Assembly: GCA_031428675.1 (NCBI GenBank)
Contig: JANOYC010000113.1
Coordinates: 1-43,319, forward strand
Direction of reading: 5' to 3'
Length of the DNA stretch: 43,319 nucleotides
Source: JANOYC01 sp031428675
GTDB taxonomy: Bacteria; Actinomycetota; Actinomycetes; Actinomycetales; Microbacteriaceae
This document shows, in pieces, positions 8,694 to 17,464 of this stretch (position 1 is the first letter of the stretch; every line of letters starts with the position of its first letter). A program made the translations under genes and the position numbers. The notes below the pieces were generated by a model that was not told the DNA's origin, did no database searches, and worked only from the letters and a program-made list of their open reading frames with translations.

Positions 8694-9610
8694 ACTGTCC
8701 CATCAATCATTGCGAAGGCCGCCGTGAGGTCGTCCGGGGTCTTGATTGCCACCGTCGGCACCCCTTTCAGCCCGCGTTTGGCGAGCCCGACCAATGCACC
8801 CGCCGGAGCGAGCTCGATGATGCCGGTCACTCCCGCCGCAGCAAACGCGTCCATTGTCTTGTCCCACCGTACCGGGGAGGAAACCTGCCCGACGAGGAGA
8901 TCGACGAATTCGCGTCCGCCGGCCACCAGTGCGCCGTCTTTGTTGGACCAAAGAGGCAGGGACGGGTCGTTCACGGAGAGTGTCGCCGCGAAGGTGCGAA
9001 GCTGCTCGACTGCCGGCTGCATGTACCTCGTGTGGAACGCGCCCGCGACCTGCAGGGGAATCACGCGAGAGCCCGGGACAGGGCTTGCCTGCAATGTGGC
9101 CAAGGCGTCGAGGGCACCGGCGACCACGATCTGTCCGCCGCCGTTGAAGTTCGCCGGTTGCAGCCCGAGGTCGCCCAAGCGGTTGAGGAGCGCGTCTTCA
9201 TCGCCGCCGAGAACGGCACTCATTCCGGTCGGTTCACGTGCTGCGGCGGCGGCCATGGCTCGCCCCCGTTCCCGCACGAAGGCGACCGCGTCGGTGTCAC
9301 TGAGCACTCCGCTCACGGCCGCTGCGGTGACCTCGCCGACGGAGTGACCGGCGACGCCGCCGATCTTGTCACGTCGCCCGTTCTCCAGCAGTGCTGTTGC
9401 CGTGATGAGGCCGGCCGCGACGATGAGCGGCTGAGCGATGGCAGTGTCACGGATGGTATCGGCGTCCGAAACGGTGCCGTGCGCCACGAGGTCAATTCCG
9501 ACGGAATCGGAGATGCTCTCCAATCGAGAGCGGAAGCGCTCGTCGGCGAGCCATGGTTCGAGGAAGCCGGGGGTCTGCGAGCCCTGACCGGGTGCAACTA
9601 CAACAATCAC
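8690..9610 (-). CDS. fabD: Malonyl-CoA:ACP malonyltransferase
   Basis: A 306-residue acyltransferase that loads malonyl groups onto ACP. It begins MIVVVAPGQGSQTPGF with the GQGSQ oxyanion loop; the nucleophile is Ser90 in VAGHSVGEVTAA and the catalytic His lies in GAFHTRYM. I place the start at GTG 9610 because homologues start at this point; an ATG at 9658 would add 16 unrelated residues, and no strong ribosome site separates the two. It is the first gene of the fab unit, downstream of the FasR-type regulator. The 88 bp between them is the likely promoter region. Confidence 0.93.
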   Translation of the reverse strand: MIVVVAPGQGSQTPGFLEPWLADERFRSRLESISDSVGIDLVAHGTVSDADTIRDTAIAQPLIVAAGLITATALLENGRRDKIGGVAGHSVGEVTAAAVSGVLSDTDAVAFVRERGRAMAAAAAREPTGMSAVLGGDEDALLNRLGDLGLQPANFNGGGQIVVAGALDALATLQASPVPGSRVIPLQVAGAFHTRYMQPAVEQLRTFAATLSVNDPSLPLWSNKDGALVAGGREFVDLLVGQVSSPVRWDKTMDAFAAAGVTGIIELAPAGALVGLAKRGLKGVPTVAIKTPDDLTAAFAMIDGTV

Positions 9611-9698
9611 TGGTTCAGTCTGCCAATCTGTTCGCTCTGGATGGTGTCGGTTCGGCACGAAGAAAACATTGAGGTCTTGTGGGTTGTGCGCAACGAGT

Positions 9699-10886
9699 TC
9701 ACTTGCGGCGCCCGCTGTCTGGCTCGGCGATCGCCCCGACCACCAGGGCGGCCTGCAGGATGAGGGCCTCTCGTGCCCCGGTAGCGTCCCAGCCGATGAT
9801 CTCGCTCACGCGCTTCAAGCGGTAGCGCACGGTGTTCGGGTGCACGAAGAGTTCCCGTGCGGTCGCTTCGAGCGAACGGCCGTTGTCGAGGTAACACCAG
9901 AGCGTCGTCAGCAGTTCCGTCGAGTGGCCCTGCAGCGGTTTGTACACGCGGCCGATGAGGGTGGCCCGAGCGAGCGGATCGCCGGCGAACGCGCGTTCCG
10001 GCAACAGATCGTCAGCGAGCGCGGGGCGAGGGGCGTTTCGCCACGCACGGGCGACCGCGAATCCGGCAAGCGCGGTTCGAGCGCTCTTCGACGCCTCAAC
10101 GAGTGAGGCGACTTCGACGCCGAGCACCAGATGACCCGCGCCGAAGTGTGGTTCGAGCGCCCGGGCGATCTCAAGGAACGACATCGGGGCGGGGTGCACA
10201 TCGTCATCGGCGGGGGCCGGTTCCGCACGCCCGATGACGAGCACGAGGCGGTTGCCTTGCACGCCGATCAGCACATCTGCGTCGAGGTGGCGGGCGGTGC
10301 GCCGCAACTGGTCGACATCGACGACGCGCGGTGTGGTGCCGACAAGCACCGATACTTCTCCGTGCCCGTTCCAGCCGAGGGCTGCGATGCGGCTCGGCAG
10401 TTCGTTGTCGTGTTCCCCACTCAAAATCGAATCGACGACGAGCGCTTCGAGCCGAGCGTCCCAGAGGCCGCGGGCCTCGGCCGCGCGCGCGTAGACGTCG
10501 GCGGCCGCGAAGGCAATTTCGCGCGAGTAGAGCAGGATCGCTTCGCGTAGCGTCGCGTCGGAGTCTTTGACGCGGTGCTCCACCACCTCCACCGTCACGC
10601 GAATGAGCTGCAGTGTCTGCTGCAACGTGACCGACCGCAGCAGCTCTCGAGGGGCCGCACCGAAGACATCCGCCGCTATCCACGGAGTCGACGTCGGATC
10701 GTCAAACCAGCTGATGAACGACGAGATTCCTGCTTGAGCGACGAGTCCGACCGCAGAGCGGCGCCCCGGAGGCATATCGCCGTACCACGGCAGCGTCTCG
10801 TCGAGTCGCTTGAGTGTGGCCGTCGACAGTTCGCCGGTCAGGGTGCGGAGCCACGCCAGTGTTTGCTCCTTGGTGCGGGCCGCCAT
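9699..10886 (-). CDS. fasR: FasR-type PucR family transcriptional regulator of fatty-acid synthesis
   Basis: A 395-residue PucR-family regulator. The N-terminal two thirds is a sensor region, and the C-terminus has the PucR helix-turn-helix (LEATARELFVHPNTVRYRLKRVSEIIG, about residues 345-372). Its position directly upstream of fabD matches the Streptomyces coelicolor FasR (SCO2386) arrangement, where FasR activates the fabDHPF operon; assignment here is by homology and synteny. The true start is the ATG at 10886, 5 bp after the aceE stop; a longer frame runs to 11306 inside aceE and is spurious. Cotranscription with aceE is likely. Confidence 0.9.
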   Translation of the reverse strand: MAARTKEQTLAWLRTLTGELSTATLKRLDETLPWYGDMPPGRRSAVGLVAQAGISSFISWFDDPTSTPWIAADVFGAAPRELLRSVTLQQTLQLIRVTVEVVEHRVKDSDATLREAILLYSREIAFAAADVYARAAEARGLWDARLEALVVDSILSGEHDNELPSRIAALGWNGHGEVSVLVGTTPRVVDVDQLRRTARHLDADVLIGVQGNRLVLVIGRAEPAPADDDVHPAPMSFLEIARALEPHFGAGHLVLGVEVASLVEASKSARTALAGFAVARAWRNAPRPALADDLLPERAFAGDPLARATLIGRVYKPLQGHSTELLTTLWCYLDNGRSLEATARELFVHPNTVRYRLKRVSEIIGWDATGAREALILQAALVVGAIAEPDSGRRK

Positions 10887-10891
10887 TCGGG

Positions 10892-13618
10892 CTAGCTCTC
10901 GCCCCCTGCGTTTCCGGTGGTTCCAGCGTTCACGTCGTGCAGGCGGTACTTCTCGATTGCCTGCGCCGACAGGGACGCGTCGACCTTGCCTTGCGCTGCC
11001 AGGCGTTGGAGGGCTCGCACGACCACCGACGGACCGTCGATCTTGAAGAACCGTCGAGCGGCAGCGCGAGTGTCCGAGAACCCGAATCCGTCGGCGCCGA
11101 GTGTCGTGTAGTCGGCCGGGATGAACTGTCGCACTTGATCGGAGACCGCGTGCATGTAGTCCGTAACTGACAAGACCGGGCCGTCGATGCCGTGAAATTT
11201 CTGGGTCAGATACGGAATGGCCGGTTCCTCCTGGGGGTGCAGGAAGTTGTGCTCTTCGGCGGCCAGACCTTCGCGACGCAACTCCGACCACGACGTCACC
11301 GACCATACGTCAGCGGCAACACCCCAATCGTCGGCCAGCAGTTGCTGTGCTTCGAGTGCCCACGGTACGGCAACTCCCGAAGCGAGCAGTTGCACGCGAG
11401 GACCGGAGGCCGACGATTCCGAAATGCGGTGAATGCCTTTCAGCAGTCCATCGACATCAAGATTCTCGGGCTCGGCCGGTTGCACGATTGGCTCGTTGTA
11501 GACGGTGATGTAGTACATGACGTTCGGGTCAGGGTGGGAGCCGCCATACATGCGCTCCAAGCCGTTGCGGACGATGTGGCCGAGCTCATAGCCGTAGGCC
11601 GGGTCGTAGGAGACCACCGCAGGGTTGGTCGACGCGAGCAGCGGCGAGTGTCCGTCGGCGTGCTGTAGACCCTCACCGGTCAGCGTCGTGCGCCCGGCCG
11701 TTGCGCCGATGATGAAACCGCGCGCCATCTGGTCGCCAGCCGCCCAAATAGCGTCGCCGGTGCGCTGGAATCCGAACATCGAGTAGAAAACGTAAACCGG
11801 GATCAGCGGTTCGCCGTGGGTGGCGTAGCTCGTGCCGACAGCGGTGAACGACGCGAATGCGCCCGCTTCATTGATGCCGGTGTGGATGATCTGCCCCTGT
11901 GGGCTCTCTTTATAGGCCAGCAGCAATTCTCGGTCGACCGAGGTGTAGGTCTGGCCGTTGGGGTTGTAGATCTTCGACGTCGGGAAGTAAGCGTCCATTC
12001 CGAAGGTGCGCGCCTCATCCGGAATGATCGGAACGATTCGGTGGCCGAAGTCTTTCGCGCGCAGGAGGTCTTTGAGAAGGCGGGCGAATGCCATCGTGGA
12101 GGCGATCTCCTGCTTACCCGAACCCTTCTTGGTGATGGCGTATGCCGAATCGTCGGGCAGGGCGACCTGGGTGTACTTCGAGCGGCGCTCTGGAACGTAG
12201 CCGCCGAGCGCACGGCGCCGCTCGTGGAGATACTGGATGGCCTCGTCGCCGTCGCCCGGGTGGTAATACGGCGGGAGATACGGGTTCTCCTCGAGCTGCG
12301 CATCGGAGATCGGAATGCGCATCTCGTCACGGAACTGCTTGAGGTTGTCGAGCGTGAGCTTCTTCATCTGGTGCGTCGCGTTGCGGCCTTCGAACGACTT
12401 GCCGAGACCGTAGCCCTTGACCGTCTTCGCCAGGATGACGGTGGGTTGACCTTTGTGCTCGGATGCAGCCTTGAACGCCGCGTAGACCTTGCGATAGTCG
12501 TGACCGCCGCGCTTCAGGTTCCAGATCTTGTCGTCGGAGTAGTCCTTCACGAGCTCGAGTGCTCGCGGGTCGCGACCGAAGAAGTTCTCGCGGACGTAGG
12601 CGCCGTCTTCGGTCTTGTAGGTCTGATAGTCGCCGTCTGGGGTGCGGTTCATCAGGTCGCGGAGTGCGCCCTCATTGTCGCGCGACAGCAATTCGTCCCA
12701 CTCCCTGCCCCAGATGACCTTGATGACATTCCAGCCGGCACCGCGGAAGAAGCTCTCGAGTTCCTGGATGATCTTGCCGTTGCCGCGCACCGGACCATCG
12801 AGACGTTGCAGATTGCAGTTCACCACGAAGTTCAGGTTGTCGAGACCATCGTTGGCCGCGAGCTGCAGCGCGCCGCGGCTCTCGACCTCGTCCATTTCGC
12901 CGTCTCCGAGGAATGCCCAGATCTGACTGTCGGACGCATCCTTGATGCCGCGGTTCGTCGCGTACTTGTTGAGTTGGGCCTGGTAGATCGCGTTGATCGG
13001 ACCGAGTCCCATCGACACGGTCGGAAACTGCCAAAAGTTCGGCATCAGGCGCGGATGCGGATACGACGACAGCCCGCCCGCCTCATGCGATTTCTCTTGG
13101 CGAAACCCATCGAGCTGATCGGTGCTCAGCCGGCCTTCGAGGTAGGCGCGAGCGTACATTCCGGGGGATGCGTGGCCTTGGTAGAACACGAGGTCGCCGC
13201 CGCCTGCGTGATCCGGGCCTCGGAAGAAGTGATTGTGTCCGACTTCATAGAGTGCGGCGGAGGAGGCGTAGGTGGAAATGTGACCGCCGACACCGATGCC
13301 TGGACGTTGGGCCCGGTGCACGGTGATGGCTGCGTTCCAGCGGATCCAGGCGCGATAACGGCGCTCGATGTCTTCGTCGCCAGGAAAGTCGGGCTCGTTG
13401 TCGGCGCCGATCGTGTTGATGTAGTCGGTCGTCGGCACCATAGGCACGCCAAGGTGCAGTTCTTTCGAGCGCTTGAGCAAGCTCAGCATGATCTCGCGAC
13501 CGCGTTGGTGCCCGTGTTCCGCAACGACGGCGTCGAGTGACTCTTGCCACTCCGCTGTCTCTTCAGGGTCCTGGTCGGTGTGGGTTACCGAATACGGGTC
13601 CTGATCATTAACCGACAC
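10892..13618 (-). CDS. aceE: Pyruvate dehydrogenase (acetyl-transferring), homodimeric type E1
   Basis: A 908-residue thiamine-diphosphate enzyme, the homodimeric E1 that decarboxylates pyruvate and passes the acetyl group to the lipoyl E2. The ThDP/Mg site is visible as GDGEMDEVESRG followed by FVVNCNLQ. Length matches actinobacterial AceE. The start is GTG at 13618, preceded by AAAGAGGTC; the open frame continues to 13909 but that extension is low-quality and carries no family sequence. It heads the aceE-fasR-fab gene series, linking acetyl-CoA supply to fatty-acid synthesis. E2 and E3 are not in the window. Confidence 0.97.
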   Translation of the reverse strand: MSVNDQDPYSVTHTDQDPEETAEWQESLDAVVAEHGHQRGREIMLSLLKRSKELHLGVPMVPTTDYINTIGADNEPDFPGDEDIERRYRAWIRWNAAITVHRAQRPGIGVGGHISTYASSAALYEVGHNHFFRGPDHAGGGDLVFYQGHASPGMYARAYLEGRLSTDQLDGFRQEKSHEAGGLSSYPHPRLMPNFWQFPTVSMGLGPINAIYQAQLNKYATNRGIKDASDSQIWAFLGDGEMDEVESRGALQLAANDGLDNLNFVVNCNLQRLDGPVRGNGKIIQELESFFRGAGWNVIKVIWGREWDELLSRDNEGALRDLMNRTPDGDYQTYKTEDGAYVRENFFGRDPRALELVKDYSDDKIWNLKRGGHDYRKVYAAFKAASEHKGQPTVILAKTVKGYGLGKSFEGRNATHQMKKLTLDNLKQFRDEMRIPISDAQLEENPYLPPYYHPGDGDEAIQYLHERRRALGGYVPERRSKYTQVALPDDSAYAITKKGSGKQEIASTMAFARLLKDLLRAKDFGHRIVPIIPDEARTFGMDAYFPTSKIYNPNGQTYTSVDRELLLAYKESPQGQIIHTGINEAGAFASFTAVGTSYATHGEPLIPVYVFYSMFGFQRTGDAIWAAGDQMARGFIIGATAGRTTLTGEGLQHADGHSPLLASTNPAVVSYDPAYGYELGHIVRNGLERMYGGSHPDPNVMYYITVYNEPIVQPAEPENLDVDGLLKGIHRISESSASGPRVQLLASGVAVPWALEAQQLLADDWGVAADVWSVTSWSELRREGLAAEEHNFLHPQEEPAIPYLTQKFHGIDGPVLSVTDYMHAVSDQVRQFIPADYTTLGADGFGFSDTRAAARRFFKIDGPSVVVRALQRLAAQGKVDASLSAQAIEKYRLHDVNAGTTGNAGGES

Positions 13619-13710
13619 GCTTGACCTCTTTCTGGTGGAGACAGATCCTCGGCTGATGCGTGCAGCGTGGCGATCGGGTTGCGATTGCTCTGCACTGGGC
13701 AGCCCAACCA

Positions 13711-13716
13711 ATTCTA
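13711..13716 (-). promoter_or_regulatory. Possible -10 element for aceE
   Basis: On the minus strand the hexamer reads TAGAAT, one base from consensus, about 93 bp upstream of the aceE start within the divergent aceE/peroxiredoxin region. No convincing -35 is seen. A TAAGAT at 13760-13765 on the plus strand could serve the peroxiredoxin gene in the same way. Confidence 0.3.
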
Positions 13717-13809
13717 GGCGCGTGGTGGGGTGCGTCGCGCCGCGGTCGCAGCGCCGCATTAAGATTTGGACGCACAGCGATTTCGAGGCGGGTGACAAGG
13801 GGGGTTGTG

Positions 13810-14283
13810 ATGGTGTTGGCCATCGGGTCTCTCGCTCCCGAATTCTTGTTACGAGATCAGCACGGACGAAGCGTGGTCGGGTCATCCCTCTTCGCATGGC
13901 GGCCGTCACTGTTGGTGTTCCTGCCGCTCGCCTTCACCCCGACCTGTTCCCGAGAACTCTCCGATCTCGCGACATTATCGATGCGGGCGATTGCGCACGA
14001 TGAACGCTCGGTTACCGTCTTCGCGATAAGTACGGACTCAATGGCCACGTTGCGCGCGTGGGGCGATGCCAAGGGCGTGTCCTTTCCGTTGCTATCGGAT
14101 TTCTGGCCGCACGGCGACGTTTCCCGGGCGTTCGATGCCTTCGATGACGAAGTCGGCCATCCGACTCGCGTGAGCTATCTCATTGATCGCGGCGGGGTCA
14201 TCCGGGAGTCCTTTGTCAGCGCCCCGGGCGAGACTCGACCGCTCGCCGACTATCGACGGGCCATGGCAGCTCTCGACCAATAA
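13810..14283 (+). CDS. ahpE: AhpE-like 1-Cys peroxiredoxin
   Basis: A 157-residue peroxiredoxin that reduces peroxides. The peroxidatic Cys46 lies in PLAFTPTCSREL, and no second cysteine exists, so it is a 1-Cys type. The PLLSDFWPHGDVSRAF segment closely matches the mycobacterial AhpE branch. The ATG at 13810 follows AAGGGGGG; the GTG just before it is an alternative, and the open frame to 13660 is not coding. It is divergent from aceE. Confidence 0.92.
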   Translation: MVLAIGSLAPEFLLRDQHGRSVVGSSLFAWRPSLLVFLPLAFTPTCSRELSDLATLSMRAIAHDERSVTVFAISTDSMATLRAWGDAKGVSFPLLSDFWPHGDVSRAFDAFDDEVGHPTRVSYLIDRGGVIRESFVSAPGETRPLADYRRAMAALDQ

Positions 14284-14286
14284 CAA

Positions 14287-14847
14287 CTACAGCGGCCGGA
14301 GATGCACCGTCATCATGAAAGAGACATCGTGGTCGGTCGATTCGTATGCGTGAAATTCGCCCGCGCCGAACGTCACGGCGCAACCTGCGCCGACATCTAC
14401 GGTCTGTTCGCCGACAGTAAGCCGGAGGGTGCCGGCGGTCACCACGATCGATTCGCTGATGCCATCGGAATGGGGTTGGCTCGCGTAGTTCACACCGGCT
14501 GTGAGCGTCCACGACCAAACCTCCGCTCTTGCGGGGCCGGCGGTGGTGAACAGCAATCGAGCCCAACTGCCGGCGTCGTCGTGCCATAGCGGTTCGATCG
14601 TTGCGGGGTCGACCACGAGAATAGTGGGTGGATCTCGTGATTCGAGCAGGTCGGATACCGATATGCCGAGGGCATCGGCGATTCCCGCGAGAGTTGACAG
14701 CGTGGGGTTGCCACGTCCGGCTTCAAGGGCGACTACCGCGGCCTTGCTCACGCCCGCGGCAGACGCAAGTTGCGCCAAACTCACTCCTCGCCGCGAGCGG
14801 TGCGCGCGCACTGTTTCGCCGACGTGGGTGGGATTCGCTGGTGCCAT
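14287..14847 (-). CDS. XRE family regulator with C-terminal cupin domain
   Basis: A 186-residue regulator. Residues 5-65 form an XRE-type helix-turn-helix (VSLAQLASAAGVSKAAVVALEAGRG, then PTLSTLAGIADAL). The C-terminal half (about 100-186) is a small cupin barrel with PHSDGISESIVV, the usual ligand-sensing partner. The start is the ATG at 14847, preceded by AGAGGAGAAG. It is divergent from an EamA transporter, and the two share a region containing a 30-bp palindrome, so it probably controls the transporter and itself. The ligand is unknown. Its stop lies 3 bp from that of the peroxiredoxin gene, which converges on it. Confidence 0.93.
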   Translation of the reverse strand: MAPANPTHVGETVRAHRSRRGVSLAQLASAAGVSKAAVVALEAGRGNPTLSTLAGIADALGISVSDLLESRDPPTILVVDPATIEPLWHDDAGSWARLLFTTAGPARAEVWSWTLTAGVNYASQPHSDGISESIVVTAGTLRLTVGEQTVDVGAGCAVTFGAGEFHAYESTDHDVSFMMTVHLRPL

Positions 14848-14868
14848 GGCTTCTCCTCTTCTTGGGGT

Positions 14869-14898
14869 CATCATAATGACCGTCCGGTTGTTATGATG
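14869..14898. promoter_or_regulatory. 30-bp operator-like palindrome between XRE-cupin gene and transporter
   Basis: CATCATAATGACCG (14869-14882) and CGGTTGTTATGATG (14885-14898) are inverted copies with two mismatches in 14 positions and a 2-nt centre. It fills most of the 56-bp gap between the divergent regulator and transporter starts, the usual place for an autoregulatory site. The XRE-cupin protein is the natural candidate to bind it. Confidence 0.7.
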
Positions 14899-14903
14899 TC
14901 CCG

Positions 14904-15746
14904 ATGCTCGCTGTCCTCATTGCAACCCTCAGTTCCATCCTCTATGGAATCGCCGATTTCATCGGCGGAGCGGCGAGCAAACGCGCTCACGTCTTGCAAG
15001 TGGTGGCGGTATCCGCTCCCGCAAGTCTGCTGGTTGAACTGGCGATGATTCCCATCTTCGGAGCGACGTGGTCATGGGCTGCGATCGGGTGGGGCGCCTT
15101 ATCCGGCGTGGCGTCGGCGGCCTCCTTCACGCTGCTCTATGCGGCGCTGGCCCGTGGTCCCATGGGCGTTCTTTCGCCGATTACTGCAATCGTTTCTGCG
15201 ACGGTGCCGGTCACGGTGGGAGTCATCGCTGTGGCGATGACTCCCACAATATGGACGATTGCGGGGCTCGTGGTCGCGACGCCAGCAGTCGTGCTGCTGT
15301 CGGTCGGGTCTTCTGGCGGGGTGCGGGTGCGCACCTCGTCTGTGCTCATCGCCGCCGGCGCGGGTCTGGCCATCGGAACCCAACTCGTGACCCTGCACGC
15401 TGCTCCCAGCGATTCGGGAGTCGTGCCTCTCATCGTGGGACGAGCAGTCGCGTCACTGATACTGGGGATCGCGGCAGTTGCTGTGTTGTCCCGCCTTCGA
15501 CCAGCGCGTCCTTCGCGAGCCCTGTTGGGATGGGCCGCTCTTGCCGGCGCACTCGACTCGCTCGCCAATCTGGCCTTCCTGATCGCATCGCGGCTGGGCG
15601 ACCTCGCTGTCAGCGGGATGATCGTTGCGCTGTACCCGGCAACGACCGTGATTCTCGCGCGGATCGTGTTGCGGGAACGCCTGGGGCGACGCGCGACGCT
15701 CGGCCTCGTCCTCGCGTTGGTCGCCGTCGCGCTTTTGGCGCAATGA
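14904..15746 (+). CDS. EamA (DMT superfamily) transporter
   Basis: A 280-residue integral membrane protein with about ten predicted hydrophobic helices arranged as two EamA repeats; the first begins at residue 1 and the second near residue 145. Family members export amino acids, purines or related metabolites. The SILYGIADFIGGAASKRA opening and the C-terminal TVILARIVLRERLGRRATLGLVLA helix are typical. It is divergent from an XRE-cupin regulator with a shared palindrome, suggesting ligand-induced export. The substrate cannot be inferred from sequence. Confidence 0.92.
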   Translation: MLAVLIATLSSILYGIADFIGGAASKRAHVLQVVAVSAPASLLVELAMIPIFGATWSWAAIGWGALSGVASAASFTLLYAALARGPMGVLSPITAIVSATVPVTVGVIAVAMTPTIWTIAGLVVATPAVVLLSVGSSGGVRVRTSSVLIAAGAGLAIGTQLVTLHAAPSDSGVVPLIVGRAVASLILGIAAVAVLSRLRPARPSRALLGWAALAGALDSLANLAFLIASRLGDLAVSGMIVALYPATTVILARIVLRERLGRRATLGLVLALVAVALLAQ

Positions 15747-15757
15747 CCGTTCTGGCG

Positions 15758-16450
15758 TCAACCGAGCAGAGACACCGCGCGGGCGATCACGAGCGCGAGG
15801 AGCACAAACCCCGCGAACGACTCGAACATCATGAGCGCCTTCGCCCGGTGCGAGAGCGGCATCGCGTCGGTTGGGCTGAATGCCATCGAGTTCGACGCGG
15901 AAAAGTACAGGTAGTCCAGGTAGCCCGGGACCCAGTCGCTCGTGACCGACGATCGCGCAGCGACCTCTGCGACGGCATCGTGGTCCTCGTCTTGGGGAAA
16001 TCGGAAGTCTGCGACGGGTAACTCGCCCCGTGGTCGATGTCGTCGAGCCACTGGGCCTCCGCGATCGAGTTCCCAATAGATGAGCGCGAACCCGATCACA
16101 TTAGTAACCCAGACCTGCAGCGCTGCGAGCAGAATGCCGGAGCCATCGTTATTGTGCGCAACGACCAGTTGTGTCACGAGCTGCGCGAACGCGACCAGAT
16201 TCGCGCAGGTGACGAGAACCGCGAGTCCGACGGACAATCGGCGCGACCACGTGCTCTCGCGGTGTAGTCGCCGCGGGTTGAGCGCGATGAGCGGCGCGAG
16301 CATCGCAAGACCCAGCCCGACCGCAACATAGCGAACCTCAGGAAGGAAGCTGCTCGGCAGTAACGCATACAGCGCGAGTGCGACCAAGGTTGCGACCAGC
16401 ACCGGCCACCGATGCTCTGCCGTGGCGGAGCGCGCGACGTCGGATGCCAT
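15758..16450 (-). CDS. Multi-pass membrane protein, DUF1345/ion-channel-like
   Basis: A 230-residue integral membrane protein. Hydrophobic helices are visible at about residues 17-33, 40-58, 72-98, 105-127 and 205-228. A soluble loop rich in charged residues separates the fourth helix from a C-terminal block containing YLYFSASNSMAFSPTDAMPL, which resembles the pore-proximal region of small two-helix channels. I suspect a DUF1345-like or potassium-channel-like protein but cannot name it firmly. The gene converges on the EamA transporter gene and is divergent from the tRNA-Val gene. Confidence 0.75.
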   Translation of the reverse strand: MASDVARSATAEHRWPVLVATLVALALYALLPSSFLPEVRYVAVGLGLAMLAPLIALNPRRLHRESTWSRRLSVGLAVLVTCANLVAFAQLVTQLVVAHNNDGSGILLAALQVWVTNVIGFALIYWELDRGGPVARRHRPRGELPVADFRFPQDEDHDAVAEVAARSSVTSDWVPGYLDYLYFSASNSMAFSPTDAMPLSHRAKALMMFESFAGFVLLALVIARAVSLLG

Positions 16451-16506
16451 GGCGCTGATTGTATGCCTGTATATTGGTCACGCGTTGGTGCGATCCTTGC
16501 ACGAAC

Positions 16507-16579
16507 GGGCCTTTAGCTCAGTTGGTAGAGCGCCACGTTTACACCGTGGATGTCATCGGTTCGAGCCCGGTAGGGCCCA
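16507..16579 (+). tRNA. tRNA-Val (anticodon UAC)
   Basis: A complete 73-nt cloverleaf can be folded by eye. The acceptor GGGCCTT pairs with AGGGCCC and is followed by discriminator A; the D stem is GCTC/GAGC; the anticodon stem CCACG/CGTGG encloses TTTACAC with anticodon TAC; the T stem ATCGG/CCGGT encloses TTCGAGC. The 3' CCA is not encoded, as is common in Actinobacteria. Confidence 0.97.
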
Positions 16580-16629
16580 CTATGTACCGTGCTCTGTCGC
16601 TTGAGCGATTTTCACGATACGTTCAGCAC

Positions 16630-17439
16630 ATGATTCGCCAACGACGGCGCATGACAGGCCTTGCTGCCATAATCCTCATCACCACCGGCTTCGTGGCCAT
16701 CGGTGAACTGCCCGCCTCGGCGAGCTCCTCATCCTCCTACGTCGCTCTCGGTGATTCTTACGCGGCGGGCGTGGGTACTCCACTGATCTCGGGGCCACTG
16801 TGCATTCAGGGCGCGGCCGGATACCCGACACAACTTGTCGCCGCGGGTGGCCTCGCGCCGGCGGTGAACCGGGCCTGCGCTGGAGCAACGCTGGCAGACG
16901 TCGTGACGTACCAATTGCCCGCCCTTCCGCCGGGCACGTCGGTTGTCACTGTGACGGTCGGCGGCAATGATCTCAACGTCAGCGGAGTCGCAGCAGCGTG
17001 TGCGACCGACCCGACAGCGGTTGTCTGCCAGACGGCGATCGCCACCGCAACCGCCACGTTGAATTCGTCAGCGTTCACTAAAGGGTTGTACTCGACTCTC
17101 TCGAAGGTCGCTCAAGCTGCGCCGGGTGCTCGCATCGTGGTCACCGGGTATCCCTACCTCTTCGATTGGAGCCTGACGACGGACCCGGTTCGCGGATCCG
17201 CGGTGAAGGCGATAAATCAGGCGACGACCGTGCTGAACGCCAAGATCGCCTTGAGCGTCGTCGCGTTGAAGTTTCAGCGCGTGAATATCGCCTACGCCGA
17301 CGTCTCGATCCCGTTCCTCAAGCACGGCATCGGCTCCGCTGATCCCTGGATCAACACCAACCCAACGGATGCCGGCATCTTCCATCCGACCGCGGTTGGG
17401 TATGCGGCATATGCGGCGGCTGTGCGGTCGAAACTCTGA
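16630..17439 (+). CDS. Secreted SGNH/GDSL-type esterase
   Basis: A 269-residue SGNH hydrolase. A signal peptide (basic start, hydrophobic residues 10-24, PASAS processing region) directs export. Block I is YVALGDSYAAGVG with nucleophile Ser43; block III is VGGNDL (Gly112, Asn113); the catalytic His252 is in IFHPTAVGYAAYA. The acid normally three residues before the His is absent; an Asp five residues before may substitute, or the enzyme may use a dyad as in some Streptomyces lipases. The start is uncertain: ATG at 16630 gives a normal signal; ATGs at 16582 and 16651 are alternatives. A longer frame crosses the tRNA and is rejected. Confidence 0.88.
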   Translation: MIRQRRRMTGLAAIILITTGFVAIGELPASASSSSSYVALGDSYAAGVGTPLISGPLCIQGAAGYPTQLVAAGGLAPAVNRACAGATLADVVTYQLPALPPGTSVVTVTVGGNDLNVSGVAAACATDPTAVVCQTAIATATATLNSSAFTKGLYSTLSKVAQAAPGARIVVTGYPYLFDWSLTTDPVRGSAVKAINQATTVLNAKIALSVVALKFQRVNIAYADVSIPFLKHGIGSADPWINTNPTDAGIFHPTAVGYAAYAAAVRSKL

Positions 17440-17464
17440 TCGGCAACAGAAACGGTAGTGCGCG

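Noticed and set aside
10887..11306. N-terminal extension of the fasR frame by about 140 residues
   Set aside because: It lies entirely inside aceE, shows no PucR-family sequence, and a good start exists at 10886 immediately after the aceE stop.
11816..13540. A 574-residue plus-strand frame antisense to aceE
   Set aside because: It mirrors aceE in a high-GC sequence with no recognisable domain or start context.
13619..13909. N-terminal extension of the aceE frame by nearly 100 residues
   Set aside because: The family N-terminus starts at GTG 13618 with AAAGAGGTC before it; the extension is Arg-rich and overlaps the peroxiredoxin gene.
16459..16629. Longer N-terminus for the SGNH esterase gene beginning at 16459
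   Set aside because: It would run through the tRNA-Val gene and its upstream region.
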